From Gammaproteobacteria bacterium (GTDB taxonomy: Bacteria > Pseudomonadota > Gammaproteobacteria > Tenderiales > Tenderiaceae): a stretch of DNA of 64,000 nt. Under the pieces are notes generated by a model. It saw only the letters and a list, made by a program, of their open reading frames with translations. It was not told the DNA's origin and searched no databases. This document shows positions 39,605-48,604 of the stretch, one piece after another; within the stretch, counting starts at the first letter, position 1; every line of letters starts with the position of its first letter. The position numbers and the translations under genes are program-made. The stretch is from contig JACQEP010000016.1 in the NCBI GenBank assembly GCA_016200485.1, positions 203,067 to 267,066 of the forward strand, read 5' to 3'.

Positions 39605-40386
39605 CGACCGGCCTGTTGATATAACGGCATCATTTGCGGCACTAGCCCGGACAAGGTTTCCATGCGCTTACCCGGCGCCGGATGGGTGCTGAGAAAATCA
39701 AAACGCTCGCTGCCGCCGGTCTTCTCCATCTTCTGCCATAACGTCACCGCGGCATGCGGATCGTAACCGGCGCGCGCGGCCAGTTCGATGCCGATGCGAT
39801 CGGCTTCAGTTTCGGCCTCGCGGCTGTTGGGCAATTTAACGGCCAGCGTTGCCGCCAGTGCGGCGCCTTGCAACGCAGCGCCTGAGTTTTTGCTGGCGGC
39901 GGCGATGGAACCGAGCGCCAGATCCGAGGCCATGGCGACGGACATCTTCTCTGCGGTGTGATTAGACAAAGCGTGAGCAATCTCGTGGCCCATTACCTGC
40001 GCCAGTTCGTCATCTGTTGGTTTGATCTGCTGTATAAGGCCGGTATACACCGCCATTCGGCCACCCGCCATGCAAAAGGCATTGACGGTCTGCGGGTCGT
40101 CAATCACTTTCACCGTCCATTCCCATTGTTCGGTCTCGGGCCGGAAGCGGATCGCCTGCGCGACCAGTTTGCTGGTGATTTTATCAATGCGGGCTTTTAA
40201 TGCCTTATCGCTATCGATCTTGCCGTCTTTCTCAAGTGGGCTCATCATCTGCACATAGGCTTCTTTCGAGGCGGCGATGGCTTGGCTCTCGGGGACGATC
40301 ATGAATTGTTTGCGGCCAGTAACGGGATTGGTAGCACAACTGGCGACTAAAACTGCACAGGCGGCGATAGTGAGAAGACGTTTCAT
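39601..40386 (-). CDS. M48-family metalloprotease lipoprotein
   Basis: 261 residues from the ATG at 40386. Lipoprotein signal with lipobox LVASC (Cys17), so the protein is a periplasm-facing lipoprotein. M48 (Oma1/BepA-like) zinc site: HEIAH near residue 132 and the third ligand in EAETEADRIG. It ends soon after LSTHPAPGKRMETL, a common M48 C-terminal motif. Related proteins handle outer-membrane protein quality control. The stop codon TAG comes from a GTAGGGGC half-palindrome. Convergent to folA. Confidence 0.92.
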   Translation of the reverse strand: MKRLLTIAACAVLVASCATNPVTGRKQFMIVPESQAIAASKEAYVQMMSPLEKDGKIDSDKALKARIDKITSKLVAQAIRFRPETEQWEWTVKVIDDPQTVNAFCMAGGRMAVYTGLIQQIKPTDDELAQVMGHEIAHALSNHTAEKMSVAMASDLALGSIAAASKNSGAALQGAALAATLAVKLPNSREAETEADRIGIELAARAGYDPHAAVTLWQKMEKTGGSERFDFLSTHPAPGKRMETLSGLVPQMMPLYQQAGR

Positions 40387-40451
40387 GGGGAGCTCCAATG
40401 TGATCCGGCATATTGCGCGATTATACCGGAATTACCCTCACGTACCCGTAC

Positions 40452-40479
40452 GTAGGGGCACGGCGCGCCGTGCCCCTAC
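40452..40479. repeat. 28-bp palindrome (GTAGGGGC family) at the end of the ankyrin gene
   Basis: Perfect palindrome. On the minus strand its first TAG (40478-40476) is the stop codon of the ankyrin-repeat gene. Preceded by a short CGTACCCGTACG-like stretch. Confidence 0.9.
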
Positions 40480-42443
40480 AATAATCCAAACAACCGTTTC
40501 TTTTGCCCGGGTTGAGCATCGAGCAGATTGACGATGTCCGTCCGCTGCCGGGATTGAGCAAGGTCGCGGGCGCTTTCACGTTTTTGATTGCGCAGGCCGC
40601 TGTCGGCACCGGCGGGGAGCAATACCTTAATGACTTCAGCATTGCCAGCACGCGCAGCGATAAGTAGCGCGGTGTCGCCAACACCATTTTGCGTATTTAC
40701 CGCAGCACCGGCTTGCAGCAAGGCGTTCACTGCCTCGGCATTGCCGGCGGCGCTGGCGAGCGTGAGGGCGGTGTCACGATTACGCGCCGCCAATCCCGGT
40801 TGTGCCTTTGCCCGCAGCAACAGGCTTACAACCTGAGCACTGCCGCGCCGGGCGGCGCGCATGAGCGGTGTGTAGCCCTCGCTATCGGCATAATCAACAG
40901 CCGCGCCTTGTTTAAGCAAACGTGCGGTCAGCTCGGCGTTACCGCGATCGGCAACCAGCCATAATGCGCTGCGTCCCTGGCGATCGGCGTCATTGACCGA
41001 CGCACCACCGGCAAGCAACGCATCGAGCAAGGCAGGATCATCACGGCGCAAGGCGGCGAGCAGTGGTGTCATGCCTTCATTGTTGGCACGACTGGCGTCG
41101 GCGCCGCTTTTCAGCAACGCGGCGGCGATGCTTGCATGACCACTCTGTGCGGCATGCCAGAGTGCAGTGGCACCACTTTTATCGCGCGTGTTAATTTCCA
41201 CGCCGGCATTAAGCAGTACCTGCACAGCTTCAAGCTTATTTGCGACAGCGGCCAGTATCAGCGGCGTGCGGCCGTCGCCATCGCGCGGATCAAGCTGGGC
41301 TTTGGCCTTCACTAACAAATCGACGGCCTCTGTATCGCCAGCCGTCGCGGCGAACGCGAGGGCTGTCATTCCCTTGGTATCGTGTTCGTTCACATCAACA
41401 CCCTGCGCCAACAGTGAACGCACCATCGCCGACTGACCGCGTGCGGCGGCGATCATTAAGTTACTCCAACCAACATAAAGTTGCTTGTCGGCAAGATTGG
41501 CATCGGCTTTCACCACCGTGTTTGCCGTCGCTGTTGTGGGTTCATCGCGCACTCCAGCGGCGATTAAACTTTGTTCCACTTGTTTTTGGCCATGATCACG
41601 CGCAGCCTGCACTACACTACGCCCTTTGGCGTCATTGGCCTTGAGATCGGCACCCGCAGCAATTAATTGCTTGATGATATCGACATCGCCATGCTCAATG
41701 GCTTCATGCAACACCGGATTACCGCTACCATCTCGTGTGTTGGGATTAGCCTTACCCGCTAGTAGCGCGCTTATTAATTTACTATCGCCACGGCGCACTG
41801 CAAGCAACAAGGCATCGTCCTGATATTTATCCTTGTGCTTTGGATCGGCGCCCTGTGTCAACAAGAATTTCGCCATCTCGATTTGTCCAGCAGAAATCGC
41901 CGCCAGTAATGGTGTACTGCCTTGTTGATCGGGGACATTAACATCATTATTTTGCACCAACAATTGTCGGACTCGCGCCAGATCACCTTTGGTCACCGCA
42001 CGATACAATTCTTCATTGGACTCCGTCGGCGTTTTCGCCATCGGTGCCAACAATGTTAGCCGTTGCCGGGCAAGCGCGTGCCCTTGTGCCGCGGCCTTTA
42101 CATACCAGGCGCGCGCCTGATCGACATTTAGCGGCGTGGCGGTGCCTGACTCGTACATCGTTGCCAAATTATATTGTGCCTTGTCATAGCCTTGCTCCGC
42201 CGCACGCTGCAGTAATTCGAAGGCTTTTTTATCATCACTCGCCACACCCTGGCCAGAACGATACAACACAGCGAGTTGATACTGTGCTGCGCGATCACCT
42301 TGTTGTGCCAAGGGCTTGAGCAGTTGCACGGCCTGAGTAAAATCTTTTTTGCGGATTGCACCGGCAACATCGTCCATGTCAGCGGCCTGAGCCATACTGA
42401 TCGACGCCGCAAGACAAATGGCAAGTCTGCTACGCCGTGCCAT
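40476..42443 (-). CDS. Periplasmic Sel1- and ankyrin-repeat protein
   Basis: 655 residues from the ATG at 42443. Start is uncertain: TTG codons at 42455 and 42461 are possible, and all starts overlap the upstream oxidoreductase gene. Signal peptide about 1-20 (ISMAQA). Three or so Sel1 (TPR-like) repeats (AAQYQLAVLYRSGQGV, KAQYNLATMYESGT) up to about residue 130, then about a dozen ankyrin repeats of 33 residues (GSTPLLAAISAGQIEMAKFL, GRTPLILAAVANKLEAVQVL, GYTPLMRAARRGSAQVVSLL). It is a protein-binding scaffold, probably in the periplasm. Its coupling to the Fe-S/FAD oxidoreductase suggests a link with the electron-transfer locus (inference). Confidence 0.88.
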   Translation of the reverse strand: MARRSRLAICLAASISMAQAADMDDVAGAIRKKDFTQAVQLLKPLAQQGDRAAQYQLAVLYRSGQGVASDDKKAFELLQRAAEQGYDKAQYNLATMYESGTATPLNVDQARAWYVKAAAQGHALARQRLTLLAPMAKTPTESNEELYRAVTKGDLARVRQLLVQNNDVNVPDQQGSTPLLAAISAGQIEMAKFLLTQGADPKHKDKYQDDALLLAVRRGDSKLISALLAGKANPNTRDGSGNPVLHEAIEHGDVDIIKQLIAAGADLKANDAKGRSVVQAARDHGQKQVEQSLIAAGVRDEPTTATANTVVKADANLADKQLYVGWSNLMIAAARGQSAMVRSLLAQGVDVNEHDTKGMTALAFAATAGDTEAVDLLVKAKAQLDPRDGDGRTPLILAAVANKLEAVQVLLNAGVEINTRDKSGATALWHAAQSGHASIAAALLKSGADASRANNEGMTPLLAALRRDDPALLDALLAGGASVNDADRQGRSALWLVADRGNAELTARLLKQGAAVDYADSEGYTPLMRAARRGSAQVVSLLLRAKAQPGLAARNRDTALTLASAAGNAEAVNALLQAGAAVNTQNGVGDTALLIAARAGNAEVIKVLLPAGADSGLRNQKRESARDLAQSRQRTDIVNLLDAQPGQKKRLFGLL

Positions 42444-43743
42444 ATTTAGTTTCAACTTCAATCCCTATGCTTTTCAAAAAGGGTGTCGGCAACACGCCGC
42501 CGGCACAGACAATGACGGCATCGTTGGCGACCTCTATCTCCTGATCGCCCTTTGCAATCCGCACTCGCTTGGCGCTGATCTCGCGCACCTGCGATTCAAG
42601 CAATACCTGTAACTTCCCGGTCTCCTGCGCTGCCTGCACTTCATTGCGATTCTTGGCCTTGGCGCGAGCGAAGGCTTCACCGCGATATGACAGAGTGACT
42701 TTTGTTCCGGGTTGCGCGGCGATGGTCCATGCCGCTTCCAGCGCACTGTCGCCACCACCAACGATCAAGACATGCTGGCCACGATACTGTTCGGCGTCGA
42801 TCAGGCGATACACCACTTTGGGCAACTCTTCACCCGGCACTTCGAGCTTGCGCGGCGTACCGCGGCGACCGATGGCCAGCAATACGCTGCGAACGCGATA
42901 TTGCGCTTGACTGGTGGCGACGACAAAGCCATCACCCTCGACCGTCATCGTCTCCATGCGCTCATTGAAACGCATTTGCAACTGATGCTGCTCGCGCACC
43001 TGCTGCCAGAATTCGAGCAGCGATTCCTTGCTGGTTTCACGAAATTGCACCTTGCCCACCAAAGGCAGCTCCACCGGCCGCGTCAACACCAGTTTGCCGC
43101 GCGGGAAGTGTGCCACTGTGCCGCCAAAAGACTCTTGCTCAATGACAACATAGCTGAGACCGGCTTGCTTCGCGGCCAGGGCGGCGGCGAAACCGGCCGG
43201 TCCGGCACCGACGATCAATACATCGAGACGATCATCATGGCCGCGGCCGCGTTGCGCAATCGCCATCATCGCCTGCCGCCCCTGCTCGATGGCATTGCCG
43301 ATCAGGCCCATGCCACCCAGTTCGCCAGCAATGAATACGCCTGGCACACTGGTTTCGAATTCTGGACTCAACAATGGAATGTCGACACCACGCTTTTCAG
43401 TGCCAAATACCAGCGTGATGCACTGCGACGGACATGCCCGCGCACAAGCACCGTGACCAATGCAGGCGCTGGGCGTGACCAGGTGCGCCTTGCCACCGAT
43501 CAAGCCAAGCACCGACTTCTCGGGGCAGGCATCGATGCATGAGCCGCAGCCAATACAGCAGGCGTGGTCGACCACCGGGTGCAATGACGCTGGCTCGGCC
43601 AATCCGGCGTCACGTGCATCGTTCAACAACGCCTGGCTGCGACGACTCACGCGGCGGCGGCGCCAGCCATAGATCGTCCAGATTAATGCCATCGCGCCGC
43701 CATACAGCGCCGTGATCGCCAGTGATTCGCTACTCATACTCAT
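42430..43743 (-). CDS. Membrane-anchored ferredoxin-type Fe-S / FAD / NAD(P) oxidoreductase, apparently permuted
   Basis: 437 residues. TM helix about 8-26, then a 2[4Fe-4S]-type ferredoxin domain: CIGCGSCIDACP and CIGHGACARACP, where the second motif has His in place of the usual second Cys. Then comes VPGVFIAGELGGMGL, a segment normally at the C-terminus of thioredoxin-reductase-like flavoproteins, before the FAD motif VLIVGAGPAGFAAAL and the NAD(P) motif VLIVGGGDSALEAAW. The C-terminus ends where that segment would usually follow. No redox CxxC is present, so it is not a thioredoxin reductase. Probably moves electrons between NAD(P)H and the membrane system. Divergent from the cytochrome operon. 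Confidence 0.82.
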   Translation of the reverse strand: MSMSSESLAITALYGGAMALIWTIYGWRRRRVSRRSQALLNDARDAGLAEPASLHPVVDHACCIGCGSCIDACPEKSVLGLIGGKAHLVTPSACIGHGACARACPSQCITLVFGTEKRGVDIPLLSPEFETSVPGVFIAGELGGMGLIGNAIEQGRQAMMAIAQRGRGHDDRLDVLIVGAGPAGFAAALAAKQAGLSYVVIEQESFGGTVAHFPRGKLVLTRPVELPLVGKVQFRETSKESLLEFWQQVREQHQLQMRFNERMETMTVEGDGFVVATSQAQYRVRSVLLAIGRRGTPRKLEVPGEELPKVVYRLIDAEQYRGQHVLIVGGGDSALEAAWTIAAQPGTKVTLSYRGEAFARAKAKNRNEVQAAQETGKLQVLLESQVREISAKRVRIAKGDQEIEVANDAVIVCAGGVLPTPFLKSIGIEVETKYGTA

Positions 43744-43818
43744 GATCTTCGGTATTTGCTGGGCGGATTTTATACCGATTCAAGCAACTTGCTGCGCAGT
43801 TCTCAAAATCCGTCTCGA

Positions 43819-43840
43819 ATTTGCGACAGATTGCGCAAAT
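43819..43840. promoter_or_regulatory. Inverted repeat in the divergent promoter region of the electron-transfer locus
   Basis: ATTTGCG - 8 bases - CGCAAAT, a perfect 7-bp dyad, in the 215-base region between the oxidoreductase and the cytochrome operon. A candidate regulator site for both directions; no match to a named consensus is claimed. Confidence 0.4.
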
Positions 43841-43958
43841 CGATAGTTACCCCATCGTCTAATTGTAATGAATGGCCGATAATATCCACATACAAGTACA
43901 GTCTTCCATTAGCTAAAATTAAATTACGCACTATGTAATAGTGCCAGGGTTAAATATC

Positions 43959-44816
43959 GTGAGCAGTGTCAATACCAGCATCCGAGGCAATCTGGAGCCC
44001 TCGCCGGCCAAAACTACCCGTAACAGCAGCGATGGCAAAACGCGCGCCAGTTTCACCGGCACGTTGATCTTTTTTCTACTGGTGACCATTCTGCTCTATG
44101 ACGGCTGGCTGAATCGATTCAACAAAGACATCACCGCCGAGCATGGCATCGGCTACTGGCTGGGGATTATCGGTGGCAGTCTGATGCTACTGCTGTTGCT
44201 TTATCCGCTGCGCAAACGCTGGGGTGCGATGCGCAAGCTGGGGGCGGTAAAACACTGGTTCCGTTTTCATATGGCACTGGGCGTGCTCGGGCCCACGGCA
44301 ATTCTTTATCACTCGAATTTTCAGCTCGGCGCGCTTAACAGTAATATCGCGCTGTCCTGCATGTTGATCGTCGCCAGCAGCGGTCTGCTCGGCCGATATT
44401 TTTACGCCAAGATTCACCATGGTCTCTATGGCCGTCAAGCCACGCTCGAAGAACTCAATGCCGCGCTGTCGGCACAAGAAAACATTCTGCTGGGCGATTC
44501 AGCGGTAGCCACCAGGATGAGCGAGCGTCTGGCGCGTTATCACTCCCTAGCGCAACCGCCAAGCAGTCTCGCGCAATCCTTAGCCCGTGTATTGGCGCTT
44601 GCCATCCATACGCGCAGTGACTACTGGCGCATCCGGCGCGGATATAGCCGTGAACTGCGCCGCCATCTGGCCGATTATTTTTCCGCCATCCGCCACGTTG
44701 CCGAGTATTCACTCTATACCCGTCTATTCGCACTTTGGCACATACTACATCTACCATTGTTTGTAATGATGCTGATTACCGGCATCGTGCATGTCATCGC
44801 CGTTCACGTGTATTGA
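43959..44816 (+). CDS. Inner-membrane cytochrome b-like protein of the electron-transfer operon
   Basis: 285 residues from the GTG at 43959 (AGGG 9 bases upstream; a GTG at 43941 is also possible). About five TM helices (34-48, 67-84, 103-118, 127-147, 258-282). Histidines in or near the membrane segments (His99, His104, His118, His261, His264, His278) could bind two b-type haems, as in cytochrome b561/ferric-reductase-like proteins. I could not place it in a named family. First gene of a four-gene operon; 6 bases separate it from the 21-haem cytochrome. Likely quinol-side entry or exit point for electrons. Confidence 0.7.
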   Translation: MSSVNTSIRGNLEPSPAKTTRNSSDGKTRASFTGTLIFFLLVTILLYDGWLNRFNKDITAEHGIGYWLGIIGGSLMLLLLLYPLRKRWGAMRKLGAVKHWFRFHMALGVLGPTAILYHSNFQLGALNSNIALSCMLIVASSGLLGRYFYAKIHHGLYGRQATLEELNAALSAQENILLGDSAVATRMSERLARYHSLAQPPSSLAQSLARVLALAIHTRSDYWRIRRGYSRELRRHLADYFSAIRHVAEYSLYTRLFALWHILHLPLFVMMLITGIVHVIAVHVY

Positions 44817-44822
44817 TTTTTT

Positions 44823-46364
44823 ATGCGTGCGGTCTGGTGGTGTTTATTCCTGACGTTATGGTCCAGTATTGCCACAGCAACGCTGGAGACACTGGTGATG
44901 CCCGGCAAGTTGGCCAGCGCCCATGCCAAATACGAAGAACAATGCGCCAAATGCCACACGCCGTTGCGCGACACACCGCAAAAAACGCTCTGCCTCGATT
45001 GCCATAAGGAGGTTGCTGCTGACATTAAGGCAAATCGCGGTCTGCATGGGCTCGATCCACAACTCATTAAAACCGACTGCAAAACGTGTCACACCGATCA
45101 CAAGGGACGTGGCGCCGATATCGTGCAATTCAATCAAACGCAATTCAATCATGCCCACACCAATTTTCCGCTCAAGGGCGCGCATCAATCGACACTCTGC
45201 GGCGCCTGTCACCGGACCGGCGATCCCTACCGCAAAGCGCCAAGCCGCTGTCTGGATTGCCACAAACAGGACGACCGCCACGCCGGAAAATTAGGCCCGC
45301 AATGCGATAAATGCCACACCCAGGATCAATGGCGTGATTCCCGCTTTGATCACAGCAAGACAAACTATCCGCTCACTGGCAAACACCGCCAGGTGGATTG
45401 CGCGCTGTGTCACCCCGGCCAAAAGTACAAGGATGTACCGCAGCAATGCGTCGCCTGCCACGGCATCAACGACGTGCACCAGAATCGTTATGGTGATAAC
45501 TGCAAGCGTTGCCACTCGACGCAGGGCTGGAAGGGCACCGCCTTTGATCATGATCGCGACACGCACTACAAGCTGCTGGGGCGGCATGCAACGACGCCTT
45601 GTCAAAGTTGCCACAACGCCGATTTCAAAACCAAACTGGCAACCGATTGTTACGGCTGTCATCGTGCCGATGATGAACATCAGGGCCGTTATGGCAAACA
45701 ATGCCAAAGCTGCCATACGCCTGAGCGCTGGGCCAAGAAACAGTTTGATCACGATAAAGCGACCAAATTTCCGCTGCGTGGCAAGCATCGGGACGTCATC
45801 TGTGGCGCCTGCCACAAGGGTCCGGCGAGCAATGAAAAAAATAAAACCGCCTGTCGGCAGTGTCATGCCAGCGCTGATATCCACCGCGGTAGCCAGGGTG
45901 ACAAGTGCGAGCGTTGTCATAGCGAAGCTGGATGGCGTGATCGCGTTGTTTTCGATCATGACACCACTCGCTTCCCATTAATCGGCTTGCATGCCGCAGC
46001 CACCTGCGCCGATTGTCATCCCACATCTGAATATAAGGGAATCAAGTCGAATTGCCTGGCATGTCATAGTGCACAGGACAAACACAAAGGCAGGCTCGGC
46101 GAAAAATGCGAAGCCTGCCACAACCCCAACGATTGGCGCTTTTGGCAATTTGATCATAGTCAGGAGACCAAATTCTCACTGCGCGAGGCGCATGCCAAAT
46201 TACGCTGTGATGATTGTCACCGTTCGGCGACTAACAATCTGAAGATTTCTTCAGCCTGCGGCGATTGTCATCGCGCGGATGACGTTCATGACGGCGAATT
46301 TGGTCAGCGTTGTGAACGCTGTCACAGCGAGCGTAGCTTCAAAGATATTACGATAAAAAGATAG
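44823..46364 (+). CDS. Periplasmic 21-haem cytochrome c
   Basis: 513 residues, signal peptide about 1-20. I count 21 CxxCH motifs, evenly spread, about one per 24 residues: CAKCH, CLDCH, CKTCH, CGACH and so on to CERCH. Between them runs a repeating pattern FDH-x(6-8)-FPL-x-G-x-H, supplying distal haem ligands in the style of cytochrome c7/NrfB-like modules. It contains no other domain, so electron conduction is its likely only job. Its place between the membrane cytochrome and the outer-membrane porin suggests a periplasm-spanning wire. Confidence 0.93.
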   Translation: MRAVWWCLFLTLWSSIATATLETLVMPGKLASAHAKYEEQCAKCHTPLRDTPQKTLCLDCHKEVAADIKANRGLHGLDPQLIKTDCKTCHTDHKGRGADIVQFNQTQFNHAHTNFPLKGAHQSTLCGACHRTGDPYRKAPSRCLDCHKQDDRHAGKLGPQCDKCHTQDQWRDSRFDHSKTNYPLTGKHRQVDCALCHPGQKYKDVPQQCVACHGINDVHQNRYGDNCKRCHSTQGWKGTAFDHDRDTHYKLLGRHATTPCQSCHNADFKTKLATDCYGCHRADDEHQGRYGKQCQSCHTPERWAKKQFDHDKATKFPLRGKHRDVICGACHKGPASNEKNKTACRQCHASADIHRGSQGDKCERCHSEAGWRDRVVFDHDTTRFPLIGLHAAATCADCHPTSEYKGIKSNCLACHSAQDKHKGRLGEKCEACHNPNDWRFWQFDHSQETKFSLREAHAKLRCDDCHRSATNNLKISSACGDCHRADDVHDGEFGQRCERCHSERSFKDITIKR

Positions 46365-46372
46365 GGGCTTAT

Positions 46373-48604
46373 ATGAAACGCATTGCTTCACTATTCATCT
46401 TGATCGCCGGACTTATGTTCGGCCTGTCCGCAATAGCCGCGGGTACTGGCTCGCAGCAGCGCTTTGATCACTCCATGACGGCCTTTCCGCTCACCGGTGG
46501 CCATGCCACGGTAAATTGCGCGGCTTGCCACCCACGCGGGGTATTTAAGGGCGCGCCGCGTACCTGTCAGGGCTGCCATGGTGCCAGTGCCAGCATTAAT
46601 GCGACACGCAAAAATTCGCGCCACATCGTCTCTAGCAGTACCTGCGATGCCTGCCATAGCGTATATACCTGGACGCCGGCAAAACGAATGGATCATGCCG
46701 AGGTCAGTAGCGATTGCTTTAAATGCCACAATGGCCGCACTGCACCTGGCAAACCAGCCAAACACATTCAAACCAATAGTCAGTGCGATAATTGCCATAT
46801 CAGTGGCAGCTGGACGCCTGCCGTCTTTGATCATCGTCAGGTGAGTGGAAGTTGCGCGAGTTGTCACAACGGCACTTCTGCTATGGGTAAGTCGGCAAAT
46901 CACGTGTTAACAACTCTTGATTGCAATAGTTGTCACATAACGCTGTCATGGACGCCAGCGCATTTTAATCACAGCAACGTGACCGGCAGTTGTTCGACCT
47001 GCCATAACGGCACGTCAGCAGCGGGCAAGAAGGTCTCGCACATCACCACGACCCAGGACTGCGGCATATGCCATACCACCAATGCCTGGTTACCCGCGGG
47101 GGTTGATCATTCCACCGCAGGTACTAATTGCTCAAGCTGCCACAACGGGTCTAACGCTACCGGCAAAACCGCAACACACGTTGCGACGACACAGCAATGC
47201 GGCACGTGTCATAGCACGACTGCTTGGAAACCCGCTAACTTCAATCACCTCGGTGCGACGGCGGCCTGCACCACATGCCACAATGGAACGAGCGCTACAG
47301 GCAAGACAGCGACGCATATCGTCACCACGTTGCAATGCAATAGTTGCCATACTACGACTGCCTGGAAGCCCGCGACCTTTAGCCACAGTGGCATTACTGC
47401 GGCCTGCTCCACCTGTCACAATGGCAGCAGTGCGACCGGCAAGACAACGACGCACATTGTCACCACCTTGCAGTGCGACAGCTGCCATACCACTCGCGCC
47501 TGGAAACCTGCGGCCGTCAATCATTCGCTGGTCGGCACGACTTGCTCAAGCTGTCACAATGGCACCACCGCCACCGGTAAAACAGCTGCTCATATTCCGA
47601 CTACGTTACAATGCGGAACTTGTCATAATACAGGTGCATGGTTACCGGCCAATTTCAACCACACCGGAGCCACTGGGACCTGTGCCACGTGCCACAATGG
47701 TTCAACCGCCACAGGCAAATCAACCTCACACATTGTTACTACGCTGGCGTGTGATACGTGCCATGCCACCACTGCTTGGAAACCTGCAAGCGTCAATCAT
47801 TCGCTCGTCGGTACAAACTGCTCAAGCTGTCACAATGGCAGCAGCGCTATCGGCAAAACGGTAACGCACATAGCGACAACCTTGCAATGCAACAGTTGTC
47901 ACACCACCAACGCCTGGCTGCCGGCGACATTTAGTCATTCGGGGGTGACTGCCGCCTGTTCCACTTGCCATAACGGCACCAGCGCTACTGGCAAATCGGC
48001 CTCACACATTGTCACCACCTTGACCTGTGATAGTTGCCACACCACCGCAGCGTGGAGACCTGCGACCGTCAATCATTCACTGGTCGGCACGAATTGTTCC
48101 ACCTGTCACAACGGTACCAGCGCTACCGGCAAGTCAGCAACGCACATAGCGACAACCTTGCAATGCAACAGTTGCCACACCACTGTTGCCTGGCTGCCGG
48201 CGACGTTTAGTCATTCGGGGGTGACCGCCGCTTGTTCCACTTGCCATAACGGCGTCAGTGCAACCGGTAAACCGACTGGGCATTTCTCAGGCGAATGCAG
48301 CAGCTGTCACGTCACTCTCGCCTGGCGACCGGTCAGCACCTATTCGCATACCTCGGCTAAGTACCCCGGCAATCACCGCGCGCCATTGACGTGTAACAGC
48401 AGCCGTTGTCACAGCACCTTAAGCAACGCAGTGAATTGGCCATATCCAGCTTATCAACCCGACTGCGGCGCCTGTCATGCTGGTAATTTCAAACAGGGCC
48501 CGCACGATGAAACGGTCAGTCAATTGCGCAACTGTAGCGGTAGCTGCCACGTACAGGGAGTGGCGCGCAGCGGCCAACATCATATAACGGATGCGGAATT
48601 CTAA
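46373..48604 (+). CDS. Tandem-repeat multihaem cytochrome c (28 CxxCH plus two variant motifs)
   Basis: 743 residues, signal peptide about 1-22. I count 28 CxxCH motifs plus CNSSRCH (Cx4CH) and CSGSCH (Cx3CH) near the C-terminus. The middle is built of 46-residue modules with two haems each, pattern CxxCHNG-x-SATGK-x(3)-HI-x-TTL-x-CxxCHTT-x-AW-x-PA-x-F-x-H. The last modules are nearly identical in DNA with a 276-bp (two-module) period, for example 47867 versus 48143. A Ser/Thr/Asn-rich surface and the place before the porin gene suggest an exported, perhaps extracellular wire. An AGGGG site precedes its ATG. Confidence 0.92.
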   Translation: MKRIASLFILIAGLMFGLSAIAAGTGSQQRFDHSMTAFPLTGGHATVNCAACHPRGVFKGAPRTCQGCHGASASINATRKNSRHIVSSSTCDACHSVYTWTPAKRMDHAEVSSDCFKCHNGRTAPGKPAKHIQTNSQCDNCHISGSWTPAVFDHRQVSGSCASCHNGTSAMGKSANHVLTTLDCNSCHITLSWTPAHFNHSNVTGSCSTCHNGTSAAGKKVSHITTTQDCGICHTTNAWLPAGVDHSTAGTNCSSCHNGSNATGKTATHVATTQQCGTCHSTTAWKPANFNHLGATAACTTCHNGTSATGKTATHIVTTLQCNSCHTTTAWKPATFSHSGITAACSTCHNGSSATGKTTTHIVTTLQCDSCHTTRAWKPAAVNHSLVGTTCSSCHNGTTATGKTAAHIPTTLQCGTCHNTGAWLPANFNHTGATGTCATCHNGSTATGKSTSHIVTTLACDTCHATTAWKPASVNHSLVGTNCSSCHNGSSAIGKTVTHIATTLQCNSCHTTNAWLPATFSHSGVTAACSTCHNGTSATGKSASHIVTTLTCDSCHTTAAWRPATVNHSLVGTNCSTCHNGTSATGKSATHIATTLQCNSCHTTVAWLPATFSHSGVTAACSTCHNGVSATGKPTGHFSGECSSCHVTLAWRPVSTYSHTSAKYPGNHRAPLTCNSSRCHSTLSNAVNWPYPAYQPDCGACHAGNFKQGPHDETVSQLRNCSGSCHVQGVARSGQHHITDAEF

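Noticed and set aside
39507-39692. Continuation of the RAYT frame as part of a 166-residue protein
   Set aside because: It runs through a palindrome and short direct repeats and then antisense to the M48 gene; no protein-like features.
42712-43542. 276-codon open frame opposite the Fe-S/FAD oxidoreductase
   Set aside because: It is the antisense shadow of a gene with clear cofactor motifs and has no motif of its own.
46900-48300. Regularly spaced repeats resembling a CRISPR array
   Set aside because: The repeats are coding, in multiples of 3, encode CxxCH motifs and lack short unique spacers; no cas genes are present.
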